Assembly: GCF_020379485.1 (NCBI RefSeq)
Contig: NC_063443.1
Coordinates: forward strand, 19,091,531 to 19,155,530
Direction of reading: 5' to 3'
DNA from: Brassica napus
Lineage: Eukaryota; Streptophyta; Magnoliopsida; Brassicales; Brassicaceae
Length of the DNA stretch: 64,000 nt
In this document: in pieces, positions 12,542 to 23,671 of the stretch
Position numbering within the stretch: position 1 is the stretch's first letter
Layout: each line of letters opens with the position of its first letter
The notes under the pieces: generated by a model
Database searches by the model: none
What the model saw: the letters and a program-made list of their open reading frames with translations, nothing else
What the model was told of the DNA's origin: nothing
Made by a program: the position numbers and the translations under genes

Positions 12542-15500
12542 ATGGAGCTCGGTGATTCTTCGGCGGTGATTCCAGACTCGTTCATGGGATACAGAGACGA
12601 CTTCACAATGCAAATGTCAATGATCTTGGATCAGATTCGAGCTCCGTTGATCGTCCCAGTCCTCAGACTCGCGGTTTACATCTGTTTAACGATGTCGGTG
12701 ATGCTATTTGTGGAAAGGGTTTACATGGGAATAGTAATTTCTCTTGTTAAACTCTTTGGTCGGAAGCCAGAGAAACGTTTCAAATGGGAACCGATGAAAG
12801 ACGACATTGAGCTTGGAAACTCTGTTTATCCTATGGTTCTTGTTCAAATCCCAATGTACAACGAACGAGAGGTACCAAATTAAATCAAAACTCTCGTCAC
12901 TTTTTCTTTTTTTTTTTACTTTGCTTTTGTTATGAGTTAACACGAATCAGATTCGAAGAAAGCAAGAGAAACCAACCCATTTAAATTTTGTATATTATTA
13001 TATTTTTTTTGTAACACAAATTTTGTATATTATTATTATTATGTGAATAAATAACTTTACAATCCTAATAACTACACCTAATAACTACACGGCCAACAAA
13101 TGCTGGCTTTAACCTTGTGCAAAGAGATTTAAGACACTTCTAGAATTAACAGCTTTGTTTATTAATCTTGTTATGTTGTTAATGCAGGTTTATCAGCTAT
13201 CTATTGGAGCTGCTTGTGGGCTCTCGTGGCCGTCTGACAGAATCGTCATTCAAGTTCTTGATGATTCCACTGACCCAACGATCAAAGTAAGCTCAACGTC
13301 GGGTCTTTTGATTCTTGGAAAAAACCCAATTTACGAGCTTCTTGTTTTTATGTTTGGGCAGGATCTAGTGGAGATGGAGTGTAGTAGATGGGCGAGTAAA
13401 GGAGTGAACATAAAGTATGAGATCAGAGACAACAGAAACGGGTACAAAGCTGGAGCTTTGAAAGAAGGTATGAAGAAGAGTTACGTCAAAAGCTGTGACT
13501 ACGTGGCGATCTTCGACGCTGATTTTCAGCCTGAACCGGATTATCTCTGGAGAACCGTACCGTTCCTCCTCCATAACCCTAAGCTTGCTCTCGTTCAAGC
13601 TCGCTGGAAATTCGGTAAATTTTTATTTTTGACTGTTTTACGTGGTTGACCCACTTTTATTGTTGTTGTCACGTGATTGGTAAGTGCTACTAATCAGTAA
13701 TCAGTGCTTAGTTAGAAAGTTACATACGGTTTTGAGATTCGTTTTTTCTATCTCAATTACTACTCGCTTTTTAGGCTAAGTAATGATAATTACAGAATCA
13801 TTTGATAAGTGAACAGTGACTAATTACATATACTTTGTGTGTTAATAATGTTTTTTTAATACTATTAAATTATGACTTTTGAATGTAAGACTAATTGGAG
13901 AGGGTAGAGATGGGTCATATTAAATTAATACATATATCTAAGATTAAAACCTATGAACGTATTATAAGATATCATAAACTAATAGCACATGAGTTGATCA
14001 CTGTTTTAAGAGAATCTTATTTTACAGTAATTTAAAAGCATGGGTTTATTTATTTAATAAGAAAATTATGTTTACATAAAGAAAGTTTTTATTACATTAA
14101 CAGAAGTGTCGGTGGGTGTTTTATACTTTTATTGATAGGTCCCAATATAACCTAACCTAGCGGATCTTGATGTCGACGTATCGATTTTGTTCGTGATCTT
14201 CGTGCTCTAGCTTTAAAATTTTAAATGTGGAGCCACTTTCTTTTGCAAATAGTTTTTATTAGTACTAACAAATTATTTTTGAATGATCTAGAGGCATATT
14301 CCATATAATATAGGCAATATCCCTTCTAACAAATCCCATATTAAATAGAAGAAAACATTTCGGGAAATATAAGAAAACATCAAGGAATATAAAGTTTAAT
14401 ATTTTGTTGTCCTTTGTGTTAGGTATGCCTGCAGTAGGAGTTGGTAAATATTTGGTTTGTGTGTCTGGCTTTTTGTTGATTTTTGATGAAAAATATGCAT
14501 TGTCCACACATTTTCAACAGAGTGATGTTTTTCCACATTAGTCAATAGATTGTCCACCAGTGAATCTATAACTTCTGGCATTCAAAAGCTGCAGCGTATT
14601 TAGCTTTGAACGATCTAGCCTTCATAAAATAAACACCCGAATTTTGAAGTAATTTCTTCGAATAAAAAATAAGTTTTGCATGCAAACATTCATCGACATA
14701 TTAATATTTAGAAAACCAAAATATAAATAATCAGATTAGAACAGAGCTTAGTGTTTAGTGGCGTTGCTTCACTGGCATCGTGGTCGTGTCCCATAATTAG
14801 TGCAGAGAACATATAGGGAAGGGGCTTGTTTTGTCATTTAGTAAATATAGTATTAGGTAGATCAGTCATTTTTGTTAGTAGATACGCCACGTGTACTTGC
14901 CAGCGCCCTCTATCTTCCATGTGCAATATCTGGGTCCCACACTGGTCTCTTCTCTACTAGTCTCTGTCACTCTCATCACTCACTTTTCTTTTTCAAGTAA
15001 AATTTGTTTGTTTTTTTTTACTTCCAGTACTAATACAACCAGCTATTGAAACTCGCTTTTATTTTATTAACGATGTCTTTTAGTCTCACGAGCTATTTTA
15101 TTTTAGACAAAAAAAATAGTAATAATAAAAAGAAATCATGTGAACTTGTGAAGTAGATCGACAAAATCTAACGAGTTGTTGAAATCTAATTGGGGGAGAT
15201 CGGAAGAGTCTGAGCTGTCTATAGTTTTTTTTTTTAGCTGTCTATAGTTTGATAATTGAAAATATTTATTTCAATGTCACCAACTGGTTTTTAATGTCTT
15301 CATCAATACCACATTAATTGATTGTTTGCTACGCAAATATTAATTGAAATCCATTATTCAATTTTTGTTCCTTCTAATTTTGCAGTAAATTCGGATGAAT
15401 GTTTAATGACAAGAATGCAAGAAATGTCGTTGGATTATCATTTTACGGTCGAACAAGAAGTTGGTTCTTCTACATACGCATTCTTCGGTTTCAACGGTAC

Positions 15501-16826
15501 TTACTTTGTTTCTTTTCATTATATATTGTTGTCTTATTCAAGTTTCATAACATTTGCTTACTATCATTTTAGGGACTGCGGGAATATGGAGAATATCGGC
15601 ATTAAACGAAGCTGGTGGTTGGAAAGATAGAACGACCGTAGAAGATATGGATTTGGCCGTTCGAGCTAGTCTCAAGGGTTGGAAATTTTTGTACCTTGGT
15701 TCTTTGAAGGTATACTTTGCCTCTTCATGATTCAACAATGTGTATGTATTAGTGGTTGATATGCAAATAGTTTTATTGATACATGTGGTTGTTAAATATT
15801 ATAGGTTAAAAACGAGTTACCAAGTACATTCAAGGCGTATAGGTATCAACAGCACAGGTGGTCATGTGGTCCAGCAAATCTTTTCAGGAAAATGGCATTT
15901 GAAATCATGACCAACAAGGTTTTTACTTTAAACTCTTTTCTTCTCCCTCCACACTAAAATAGAAAAATGAACTGGTTAATTCAGTAAGTTAACCAATACT
16001 TACATTCAACATATCAAACCCAAAAACGTTTCTCTAGTTTTGTAGTCTTGGTTGGTCTCCACATTTATTTAAGTTCCCGTTTAAATAGATTTTTTTTTCT
16101 TTTTGGCAGAACGTGACATTATGGAAGAAAGTTCATGTGATATATAGCTTCTTCGTGGTGAGAAAGATCGTGGCACACATTGTTACATTCATCTTCTATT
16201 GTGTGGTCTTACCGGCTACGGTTCTTGTACCTGAAGTTATTGTACCTAAATGGGGAGCGGTTTACATTCCGTCCATCATTACTCTCCTCAACGCCGTCGG
16301 TACACCTAGGTAAATAAATATCCCAAAGAGTTTCTTACGGCTCAAGTGACGTCTCGTTTAGCCTCTCATTGTTTGTTACACGTATCTTATAGGTCACTCC
16401 ATCTCATGGTATTTTGGATTCTGTTCGAGAATGTGATGTCTCTTCACAGAACAAAAGCTACTTTCATCGGTTTACTCGAAGGAGGAAGAGTTAACGAGTG
16501 GATTGTCACTGAGAAGCTCGGTGATCTCAAGGCTAAGTCAGCAACCAAGGCTCCAAAGAAGCTTCGTTTTAGATTTGGAGATAGGTAAGCTTCTCCACGT
16601 TTCCTATAGGTCAGTGAATCTTATTTGCAGTTTTGTTTCATTCTAATACCTTTTCTTTGGCAGAATCCATGTCTTGGAACTTGGTGTAGGAATGTATCTG
16701 TTTTCTATCGGATGCTATGACGCGTTATTTGGGAAGAATCATTATTATCTATACCTTTTCGCGCAAGCAATCGCCTTCTTCATCGCTGGATGTGGGCAGA
16801 TTGGGACAGTGGTGCCTAACTATTGA
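12542..16826 (+). CDS. CSLA9: Glucomannan 4-beta-mannosyltransferase (cellulose synthase-like A9)
   Basis: Golgi GT2 enzyme that polymerises GDP-mannose into the (gluco)mannan backbone of hemicellulose. Nine exons: 12542-12871, 13188-13286, 13362-13614, 15386-15496, 15573-15709, 15805-15918, 16110-16309, 16393-16584, 16664-16826. They join to 532 aa, the usual CSLA length. An N-terminal membrane helix (about residues 37-60) is followed by the glycosyltransferase core with VLDDSTD, the DxD in AIFDADFQP, the catalytic-base segment [11 protein letters not shown] and the QxxRW motif QQHRW. C-terminal helices follow, and the protein ends VVPNY. Intron 3 is unusually long (1.77 kb). Introns 1 and 3 contain tiny poly(T) inserts with direct repeats. 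Matches At5g03760 (RAT4) in order and sequence character. Confidence 0.96.
12983..13036 (-). mobile_element. Micro-retroposon stub in CSLA9 intron 1
   Basis: The 19-bp perfect repeat AAATTTTGTATATTATTAT (12983-13001 and 13018-13036) flanks 16 bp that read on the minus strand GTGTTAC plus 8 A and a final T. The long perfect duplication makes chance unlikely, though the region is AT-rich. Confidence 0.58.
15213..15250. mobile_element. Micro-retroposon stub in CSLA9 intron 3
   Basis: The 15-bp repeat AGCTGTCTATAGTTT (15213-15227 and 15236-15250) flanks exactly 8 T, fitting a poly(A)-only insertion on the minus strand. Confidence 0.5.
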
Positions 16827-17479
16827 ATGGAAAATGGATTTATCGAGCGACAAACGTACTGCTCGAGAATAAGATGATGATTTTATATTTTTTCTTGGCT
16901 ACTCTTTAATTTCTTGCTGGTGTGAATAGAGAGAATTGATGATACGATTGTTACAGAAGATGGTGTGTGTAGTTGTGGAAGATATGGATACTTATAGTAA
17001 AGAAGAATATATATATATTTTCAAGGGGGGTTTTCATATTCCTCAAAGACAATAGATCATTTCTTGCAAGACAAAAGCTTTTGATTCCAATTTCTTTGTA
17101 TTGTATTTACAAATATGGAGGAACACGATAATCACATTCTATGAAATAGCTTGCAACATGTAGGATTTGAAAGAATTGTCATCTTTTGCATCTTTTATTC
17201 AAACAAACATTGCCTTTGTGGTCGCTACTTCTTATAATGTTTGAAGGTTTTCTTTCGAATGAGAAAGAATGATAAATTATAATCTTTATTGCATATAGTG
17301 GTAACTGAACTTTTATATTATTTGGTTTGGTTTCTTCAGTTCAGTTGAAACATAGTTTCTAGATGACCAAATTTTTATGGGTTTGGATTCAAAAAGAATT
17401 ATTAAACCACCATACACAGAATAAAACATATCAAAAATGATATTAGTGTAAGTTTTTTTACTCTAGATTGGACATCTAA

Positions 17480-18144
17480 GCCCAAGTACAATGGTTTTGT
17501 AAATTCAACATCCTCAATTCTCATTTTAACCATCCACATCCTCTTTTTTTTCTTCGGACTGATTATTCAACAATCAATTCATTTTTAACCACTACAATAG
17601 TTTTGTTTAATAAACTTTAACTACATACTCCACAATGTTATTTTGTATACTTTTATATCTACATATTAACTCCTATGAAAAATATCTAAATATTAACCAC
17701 AATAATTTTTTTTAAAATCAATTAACAGAATTAACTTAAAAAAATTTCTTGTTATATATTTTTGCATGTAATAAAAATTAAACTAGTTTACTAAAAAGTA
17801 GTAGAATTATGTATCAAAAATATTTTTAACCAAATTAAACAAAACAAGTTTCTAGTTGTAGAATATGAAAAAAAATTATATAAAATTATATAAATTAAAT
17901 CAATCTATTTATATAAAAAAAACTATTCACAAACAATTAGGAGGATAAAAAATATGAAATATATCATCCTCTCTATTCTTTCTCATTGACTAATTGACAT
18001 ATGTCACTTGTGGGTCTTATTTTTTGTTTTTCAACATGTTGAAAAGTTTGTTGAATCCACGTAAGCATTTTATTTTTTTCAAAATGTTCATTGTGAGAGT
18101 TTAACTGTTGAATTAAAAATTCAATAGCCCCATTGCACATGGTC
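17480..18144. mobile_element. MITE-like element, copy 1 (PIF/Harbinger-type ends)
   Basis: 665 bp flanked by TAA (17477-17479 and 18145-18147). The left end GCCCAAGTACAATGG matches the reverse complement of the right end GACCATGTGCAATGG. No coding capacity. A 3-bp TAA duplication suggests the PIF/Harbinger (Tourist) group. Confidence 0.72.
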
Positions 18145-18489
18145 TAACAAGGTTCAGAAAAGATAAAAAGTTTCTAGGTGACCCAATTTTCATGGGTTTG
18201 GACTCAAAAACCATTATTAAACCACCATACACAGAATAAAGTTGGATCTACAAAAAAATGCAATCATATCAAAAATGATATTAGTGTAAGTTTTTTTAAT
18301 CTACATTGGACATGTAATAACAAGGTTTAGAAAAGGAAAAAAATTTCTAGATGACCAAATTTTTATGGGTTTGGACTCAAAAAGAGTTACTAAACCACCA
18401 TATATAGAATAAAACTGGATCTACAAAAAAATGCAATCATATCAAAAATGATATTAATGTAAGTTTTTTAATCTAGATTGGACATGTAA

Positions 18490-19153
18490 AACCATGTACA
18501 ATGGTTTTGTAAATTCAACACCCTCAGTTTTCATTTTAACCATCCGCATCATCTTCTTTTTCTTCATACTTATTATTCAACACCTAATTCATTTTTAATC
18601 TCTACAATAGTTTTGTTTAATAAAATTCAACTACATACCCCACAATGTTATTTTGTATACTTGTATATCTACATACTAACTTTTTTTAAAAAAATATCTA
18701 AATATTAACCGCAATAATTTTTTTTTAAAAATCAATTAACAGAATCAACTTTAAAAAAAAAATCTTGTTTTATATTTTTGCATGTAATAAATATTAAACT
18801 AGTTTACTAAAAAGTAGTAGAATTGTATATTAAAAATATTTTTAATCAAATTAAACAAAACAAGTTTCTAGTTGTAGAATATGAAAAATAATTTATTTAT
18901 ATAAAATAAAATAAATTAAATCAATCTATTTATATAAAAAAATATATTCACAAACAATGACGAGGATAAAAAATATGAAATATATCATTCTCTCTATTCT
19001 TTCTCATTGACTAATTGACATATGTTACTTGTGGGTCTCATTTTATGTGTTTCAACTCAGTTGAATCCAGGTAAACATTTTAATTTTTCAACAGGTTCAT
19101 TGTGAGAGTTCAACTGTTGAATTAAAAATTCAATAGCCCCATTGCACATAGTC
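18490..19153. mobile_element. MITE-like element, copy 2
   Basis: 664 bp, closely similar to copy 1. The left flank is TAA; the right flank has become CAA. Ends are AACCATGTACAATGG and ATTGCACATAGTC. Confidence 0.72.
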
Positions 19154-19495
19154 CAACAAGGTTAAGAACAGGTAGAAAGTTTCTTGATGACCAAATTTTT
19201 ATGTGTTTGGACTCAAAAGAATTACTAAAACACCATACAGAGAATAAAACTGGATCTACAAAAAATTGCAATCATATCAAAAATGATATTAGTGTAAGTT
19301 TTTTTAATCTAGATTGAACATGTAATAACAAAGTTCAGAAAAGGAAAAAAGTTTCTAGATGACCAAATTTTTATGGGTTTGGACTCAAAAAGAATTACTA
19401 AACCACCATACATTAAATAAAACTGGATCTACAAAAAATGCAATCATATCAAAAATGATATTGGTAAGTTTTTTTAATCTAGATTGGACATGTAT

Positions 19496-20160
19496 GACCA
19501 TGTACAATTGTTTTGTAAATTCAATACCCTCAATTCTCATTTTAACCATCCACACCATCTTCTTTTTCTTCCAACTCATTATTCAACACTCAATTCATTT
19601 TTAACCTCTACAATAGTTTTGTTTAATAAAAATCAACTACATACCCTACAATGTTATTTTGTATATTTGTATATCTACATACTAACTTTTATAATAAATA
19701 TCTAAATATTAACGGTAATAATTTTTTTTTAAAAAAATCAATTAACAGAATTAACTTTTTTTTTAAATCTTGTTTTATATTTTTGCATGTAATAAAAATT
19801 AAACTAGTTTACTAAAAAGTAGTAGAATTATGTATTAAAAATATTTTTAACCAAATTAAACAAAACAAATTTCTAGTTGTAGAATATGAAAAATATTTTT
19901 TATATAAAATAAAATATATTTATATAAAAAAATTAATCACAAACAATTCGGAGGATAAAAAATATGAAATATATCATTCTCTATTCTTTTTCATTGACTA
20001 ATTGACATATGTCACTTGTGGATCTCATTTTTTGTGTTTCAATATGTTTGAAAAATTTCAACTAAGTTGAATCTACATAAACATTTAAATTTTTTCAACA
20101 GATTCATTGTGAGAGTTCAACTGTTGAATTAAAAAATCAATAGTACTATTGTCCATGGTC
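19496..20160. mobile_element. MITE-like element, copy 3
   Basis: 665 bp. The left flank is TAT (from TAA); the right flank is TAA. The left end GACCATGTACAATTG pairs with the right end ATTGTCCATGGTC. Short open frames in it are not conserved among the three copies. Confidence 0.72.
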
Positions 20161-20177
20161 TAACAGAAAAGGAAAAA

Positions 20178-20327
20178 AACTAATCACAAACAATTAGGAG
20201 GATATAAAATATGAAGTATATCATTCTCTATTCTTTTTTATTGACTAATTGACATATGTCACTTGTGGATCTCATTTTTTGTGTTTCAATATGTTTGAAA
20301 ATTTTCAACTAAGTTGAATCCACATGG
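20178..20327. repeat. Partial duplicate of the MITE 3' part
   Basis: About 150 bp nearly identical to the corresponding part of copy 3 (about 19931-20080), joined after TAACAGAAAAGG and ending a few bases before the tRNA-Leu. It is a truncated product of the same amplification. Confidence 0.75.
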
Positions 20328-20334
20328 AAAAAAT

Positions 20335-20417
20335 TGCAGGCTGTGGGGTTCGAACCCACGCGCACTTATGTGCAGAAGAACTTAAGTCTTCCCCCTTAAC
20401 CACTCGGGCAAACCTGC
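20335..20417 (-). tRNA. tRNA-Leu (anticodon TAA)
   Basis: The reverse complement is an 83-nt class II tRNA. The acceptor GCAGGTT pairs with AGCCTGC (one G-T), discriminator A. The anticodon stem GAAGA/TCTTC encloses CTTAAGT with anticodon TAA. The long variable arm TGCACATAAGTGCG and a perfect T arm GTGGG-TTCGAAC-CCCAC are present. No intron. The encoded sequence looks intact. Confidence 0.93.
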
Positions 20418-20805
20418 TGGTTGCTATACGCTAACATTTATCATTCTCTTTTATGCCAATGGTACCCAACGGAGAGTACGGACCCCAAATGTTAACTACG
20501 TTTTATTATTTAACCCTTTCATGGCCCATTGGGTTTGCCTTACTATGTTTTATCGACGTTCCGTTATCTCAAGTTCTCCAATTGTTTGAATCCAAGACAT
20601 TTTTGGTTTTTGCGACAAAAGCCAACGCAATATCATATCCACCATATTAGCACTAAACATAAAGGGTCTAGCAAAGTTTCGTCTACCCGACGATTAGGAA
20701 AAAGATAACTAAACTGGTTCACTCGCAAACTCAAGTTTTGAAAACCGAATTACATCAAAAGTCTAAAAACGATTATGGATAGTCTCTTTTCTTCTTCATC
20801 AGATT

Positions 20806-22340
20806 TCAAGCAGCTGCACTGTGTTTGGCCTTGGTGTGAGACTGCAAGCCCATCTCCGAAGTAAATGTTCTGTTGCAGGAGCTGCACCCAAATGCATTTG
20901 CAGACTTTGGTGTCTGCTGCTGCTGCTTCGACGACTCTCCATTGCTTCCAGAGCTCTTTCCTCCTTTTGACGGATGCGGAGTCGCAACGTGGACGTGTGG
21001 CTTCTTCGATTCTGTTTTCACAACGTTTAAGATTATTATATCAAGACATCTTTATAACTCACAGTAAAGAAAGAAACAAGGATCAGATAGATCACCTGAT
21101 TTCTGAGGAGTTACGAACTTAGCCTTCTTGTTTGAAGCAGTCTTCGAGGTTGTGGCTTCCGCAGGCCTCTTCTTGGCTTCTTCAACCTTTTTATAAAACA
21201 AGAAAGTTATAGTCAGAGAAGTGAAATTGCTTCTTAAAAAGGGCAAAAAGGTAAGAGAACAAATACATATAATTTTAGTATCAACAATGACATATAGAAA
21301 GGGAATAAAATGTACCTTCTTCTCTGGGGTCTCCTCGTCTGCTGAATCATCTTCCTCATCGTCAGATGAGTCTTCATCATCATCGTCCTCTTCAACTTCA
21401 GCAGTAACCTTCTTTTCTTCCTAAAAGAAGTAGAGATCGTAACAATTAAGGGTTCATATGAGACAATACAGGCAGCCAAACAATAAAAGCAGACCTGTTT
21501 CTCTAACTAGGATACTAAACACAAGAGCTAAGGGTTCATGTGTCATCATCAAGCGCAAGTTTAATTCTACAAAGTGATCACATTATTATATAAACAAAAG
21601 AGTACCTCCTCATCCTCAGAGTCGTCATCATCCTCATCATCATCACTATCATCCTCCTCACTATCTTCCTCGGCCTTGGCATCGTCATTAGGCAACTGAA
21701 AGTTCACCTGCTTCACACCTGATTTCGCAACAGCTGGCTCATCATCATCAGACTCAGTGAAACAGAACAAGAGAGTCAAGGATATCAAAGACAGCAAGTC
21801 CCAAAAGCATATTCATAAATAAATTATCAAAGGCTAAGCGATAAGGATATGAATCAGAATCATGAGCATCAACTCTGTAACCAGAGAAGTAAACGCTCCC
21901 ATCCTTCCAGCTATGAGACAGCTCAAAACTCCTCTCCACCACAATCTCCGTGCAGAGCTGAGGGACCTTATCGTGTGACAGCGTCCCAATCACAAGCTTC
22001 TGGTCTCCGACTTTCATGTAGAGCCTGACCGGCTCGTTTCCACCGTTCTTCTTCTCGCCTAGAGCAGCCTAACAAACCGAACAAAGCTTCCATCAAAAAC
22101 GGCGTCGTTTAAATCAAAAAAACAATTATCGCGAGGGGACGTACCAGTGAGATGTGCACAAGCATCTCCTCCCCAGGATCCACCCTAAGTGGTGAACCAC
22201 TCTTAACCTCAACACCTGCGAACAAAACGCAACACAAACCAGACGGAGATTACTAAAACCTAGCTCAAGACGATTCCAGAGTACATCAAAATTGAAGAAG
22301 ACGTAGTAAGTTAGGAGATCGTTTTACCCCAGAACTCCAT
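20806..22340 (-). CDS. HD2C: HD2-type histone deacetylase-like protein HD2C (HDT3)
   Basis: Plant-specific nucleolar chromatin repressor of the nucleoplasmin-like HD2 family, linked to rRNA gene silencing and ABA/stress responses. Seven exons: 22340-22328, 22215-22145, 22068-21851, 21756-21606, 21420-21316, 21186-21096, 21011-20806, giving 284 aa. The N-terminus MEFWGVEVKSG carries the family's MEFWG motif, followed by a nucleoplasmin-like domain to about residue 100. A long Asp/Glu/Ser tract and a Lys-rich region follow, then a C-terminal C2H2 finger (CSSCNRTF...HTKAKH). The intron between exons 3 and 4 has no usable GT-AG borders; AT-AC borders restore the frame as DSDSESDDDE. Corresponds to At5g03740. 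Confidence 0.93.
21757..21850 (-). other. Probable U12-type AT-AC intron of HD2C
   Basis: On the minus strand the 94-nt intron starts ATATCCTTAT, close to the U12 donor consensus RTATCCTTT. It contains TCCTTGAC (21782-21775), fitting the U12 branch site TCCTTRAC, and ends TTTCAC 19 nt past the branch A. Splicing here restores the frame exactly. No GT-AG pair nearby gives the conserved protein. Confidence 0.82.
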
Positions 22341-22496
22341 TGACACGATCGGTAACGAGCTGACGGCGACGGATGCGACGGAAGAGAAGGTTCTAGAAGA
22401 AGACGAGAGCGATTAGAGCTTTCTAGGGCGTCGAGTAAGGGGTAACAACGGCGAAAACCCTCCATATAAGGGGGTTTTCGGTGATCCTCTGTTACG

Positions 22497-22514
22497 TGGG
22501 CCTTTTAATGGGCC
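22497..22514 (-). promoter_or_regulatory. Paired TGGGCC (site II) elements upstream of HD2C
   Basis: Two TGGGCC motifs (22497-22502 and 22509-22514), about 160 bp upstream of the ATG, with a further GCCCAAC near 22530. Typical of growth-related plant promoters; function inferred. Confidence 0.5.
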
Positions 22515-22559
22515 TCGATCTTTAAGTCAGCCCAACTAAATTAACGTTTTAAGCCCAGA

Positions 22560-23670
22560 TCTTTTGCCATAAACGGTGTCAAGACGGATCGTTACGGGCT
22601 TGTGACGCTTTATTTGACGCGACGGAAATTTCCGTTTTGGTCAACATGTGGGATCCACTCTCATTCTTTTAAGTAAGTCCCACGGACAAATAGGACAGTA
22701 TTACGTTAATGCCCTCGATTTGTTTAATTTATTGTTTGTGTAAAAGCTGTCTAATTTCCCTACCATCATCTATCATTAGAAAACTAAACAAAATCTATGA
22801 AGAATATGTGATAACATTAAGTACAGTCTACGAATAATTAAATGGGTCATTTGCACGAGTGGGGATTGAGCAATGGACAACCAAATCCTGCTTATGCCAA
22901 CTAGTTAATGATTAAGTTAATCAAACTACATATAGACTGTTACATCTATCCGAGGCCTCTTGTGTATAGTTTTACTTATAAGATGTAGGTAATTCTTTCT
23001 TGACATGAGTCAAATGAGTATATTCTTACAAAAGTGTTCAAAAAACATATTCCAAACTCCAAAGGTACAATTTTATATTATTTTCTATACGCAAACTCAA
23101 AAATAAAATATAAGATTTTGAAGACTTCTAGTTCTAAATATATAGTGTCCCATAATTTTCCTCCATATATTGGACTACTACTTTATACCAAGCAGACGTA
23201 ATATAATAAAATTATGAAGATGGCAAAGCGTTATAAATAAAAGAAGCAATGAAAATATCTACAAGGCGATGGCTAAGAAATTACTTAATGACAAAAATGC
23301 GAGTGCATGAACCTGGCAATATTCGATGAACCTTAGTGCTATTGATTAATGATATACATAGTGCAATATTTTAAATTTATTTATTTATCGTCCAACTTGC
23401 GTTGATAACTTCGTACATAAATTAATGACAGCTCATTGACCATCCGGAAGAATCTGAACATCATCCTCCAGGGAAAGATTTTTTTTATATAACATAATAA
23501 TTTCATATATTAGATTATACAGTAGTTTGATCTTAAACGTAAACCATATCAAATCATATCATGTAACTAGATTAAAGTTGGGAGTAGTTTATTTAGTTGT
23601 TAGCAACAACTCACTAATTTTTCTAAAAATCACTATTTAAAAATTTGTAATTTTTGTAACAAAGTACTTA
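22560..23670. other. Gene-free stretch between HD2C and the CACTA element
   Basis: AT-rich intergenic DNA on the promoter side of HD2C. I recognise no gene or repeat in it. Confidence 0.5.
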
Positions 23671-23671
23671 G

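Larger units (their letters stand above)
17355..20163. repeat. Tandem array: about 172-bp modules alternating empty and MITE-filled
   Basis: Five copies of a module starting with a TTTCTAGATGACCAAATTT variant begin at about 17355, 18169, 18342, 19178 and 19350. Modules 1, 3 and 5 each contain a 665-bp element at the same internal site. Modules 2 and 4 keep the uninterrupted site GACATGTAATAACAA (about 18310) or GAACATGTAATAACAA (about 19319). The higher-order period is about 990-1010 bp. The simplest history is one insertion into a short tandem repeat, then amplification of a filled-plus-empty unit by unequal exchange. Confidence 0.85.

Noticed and set aside
21754..22017. 87-aa frame ending DILDSLVLFH as the end of HD2C
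   Set aside because: The tail is translation of the AT-AC intron; splicing it out restores the conserved acidic region.
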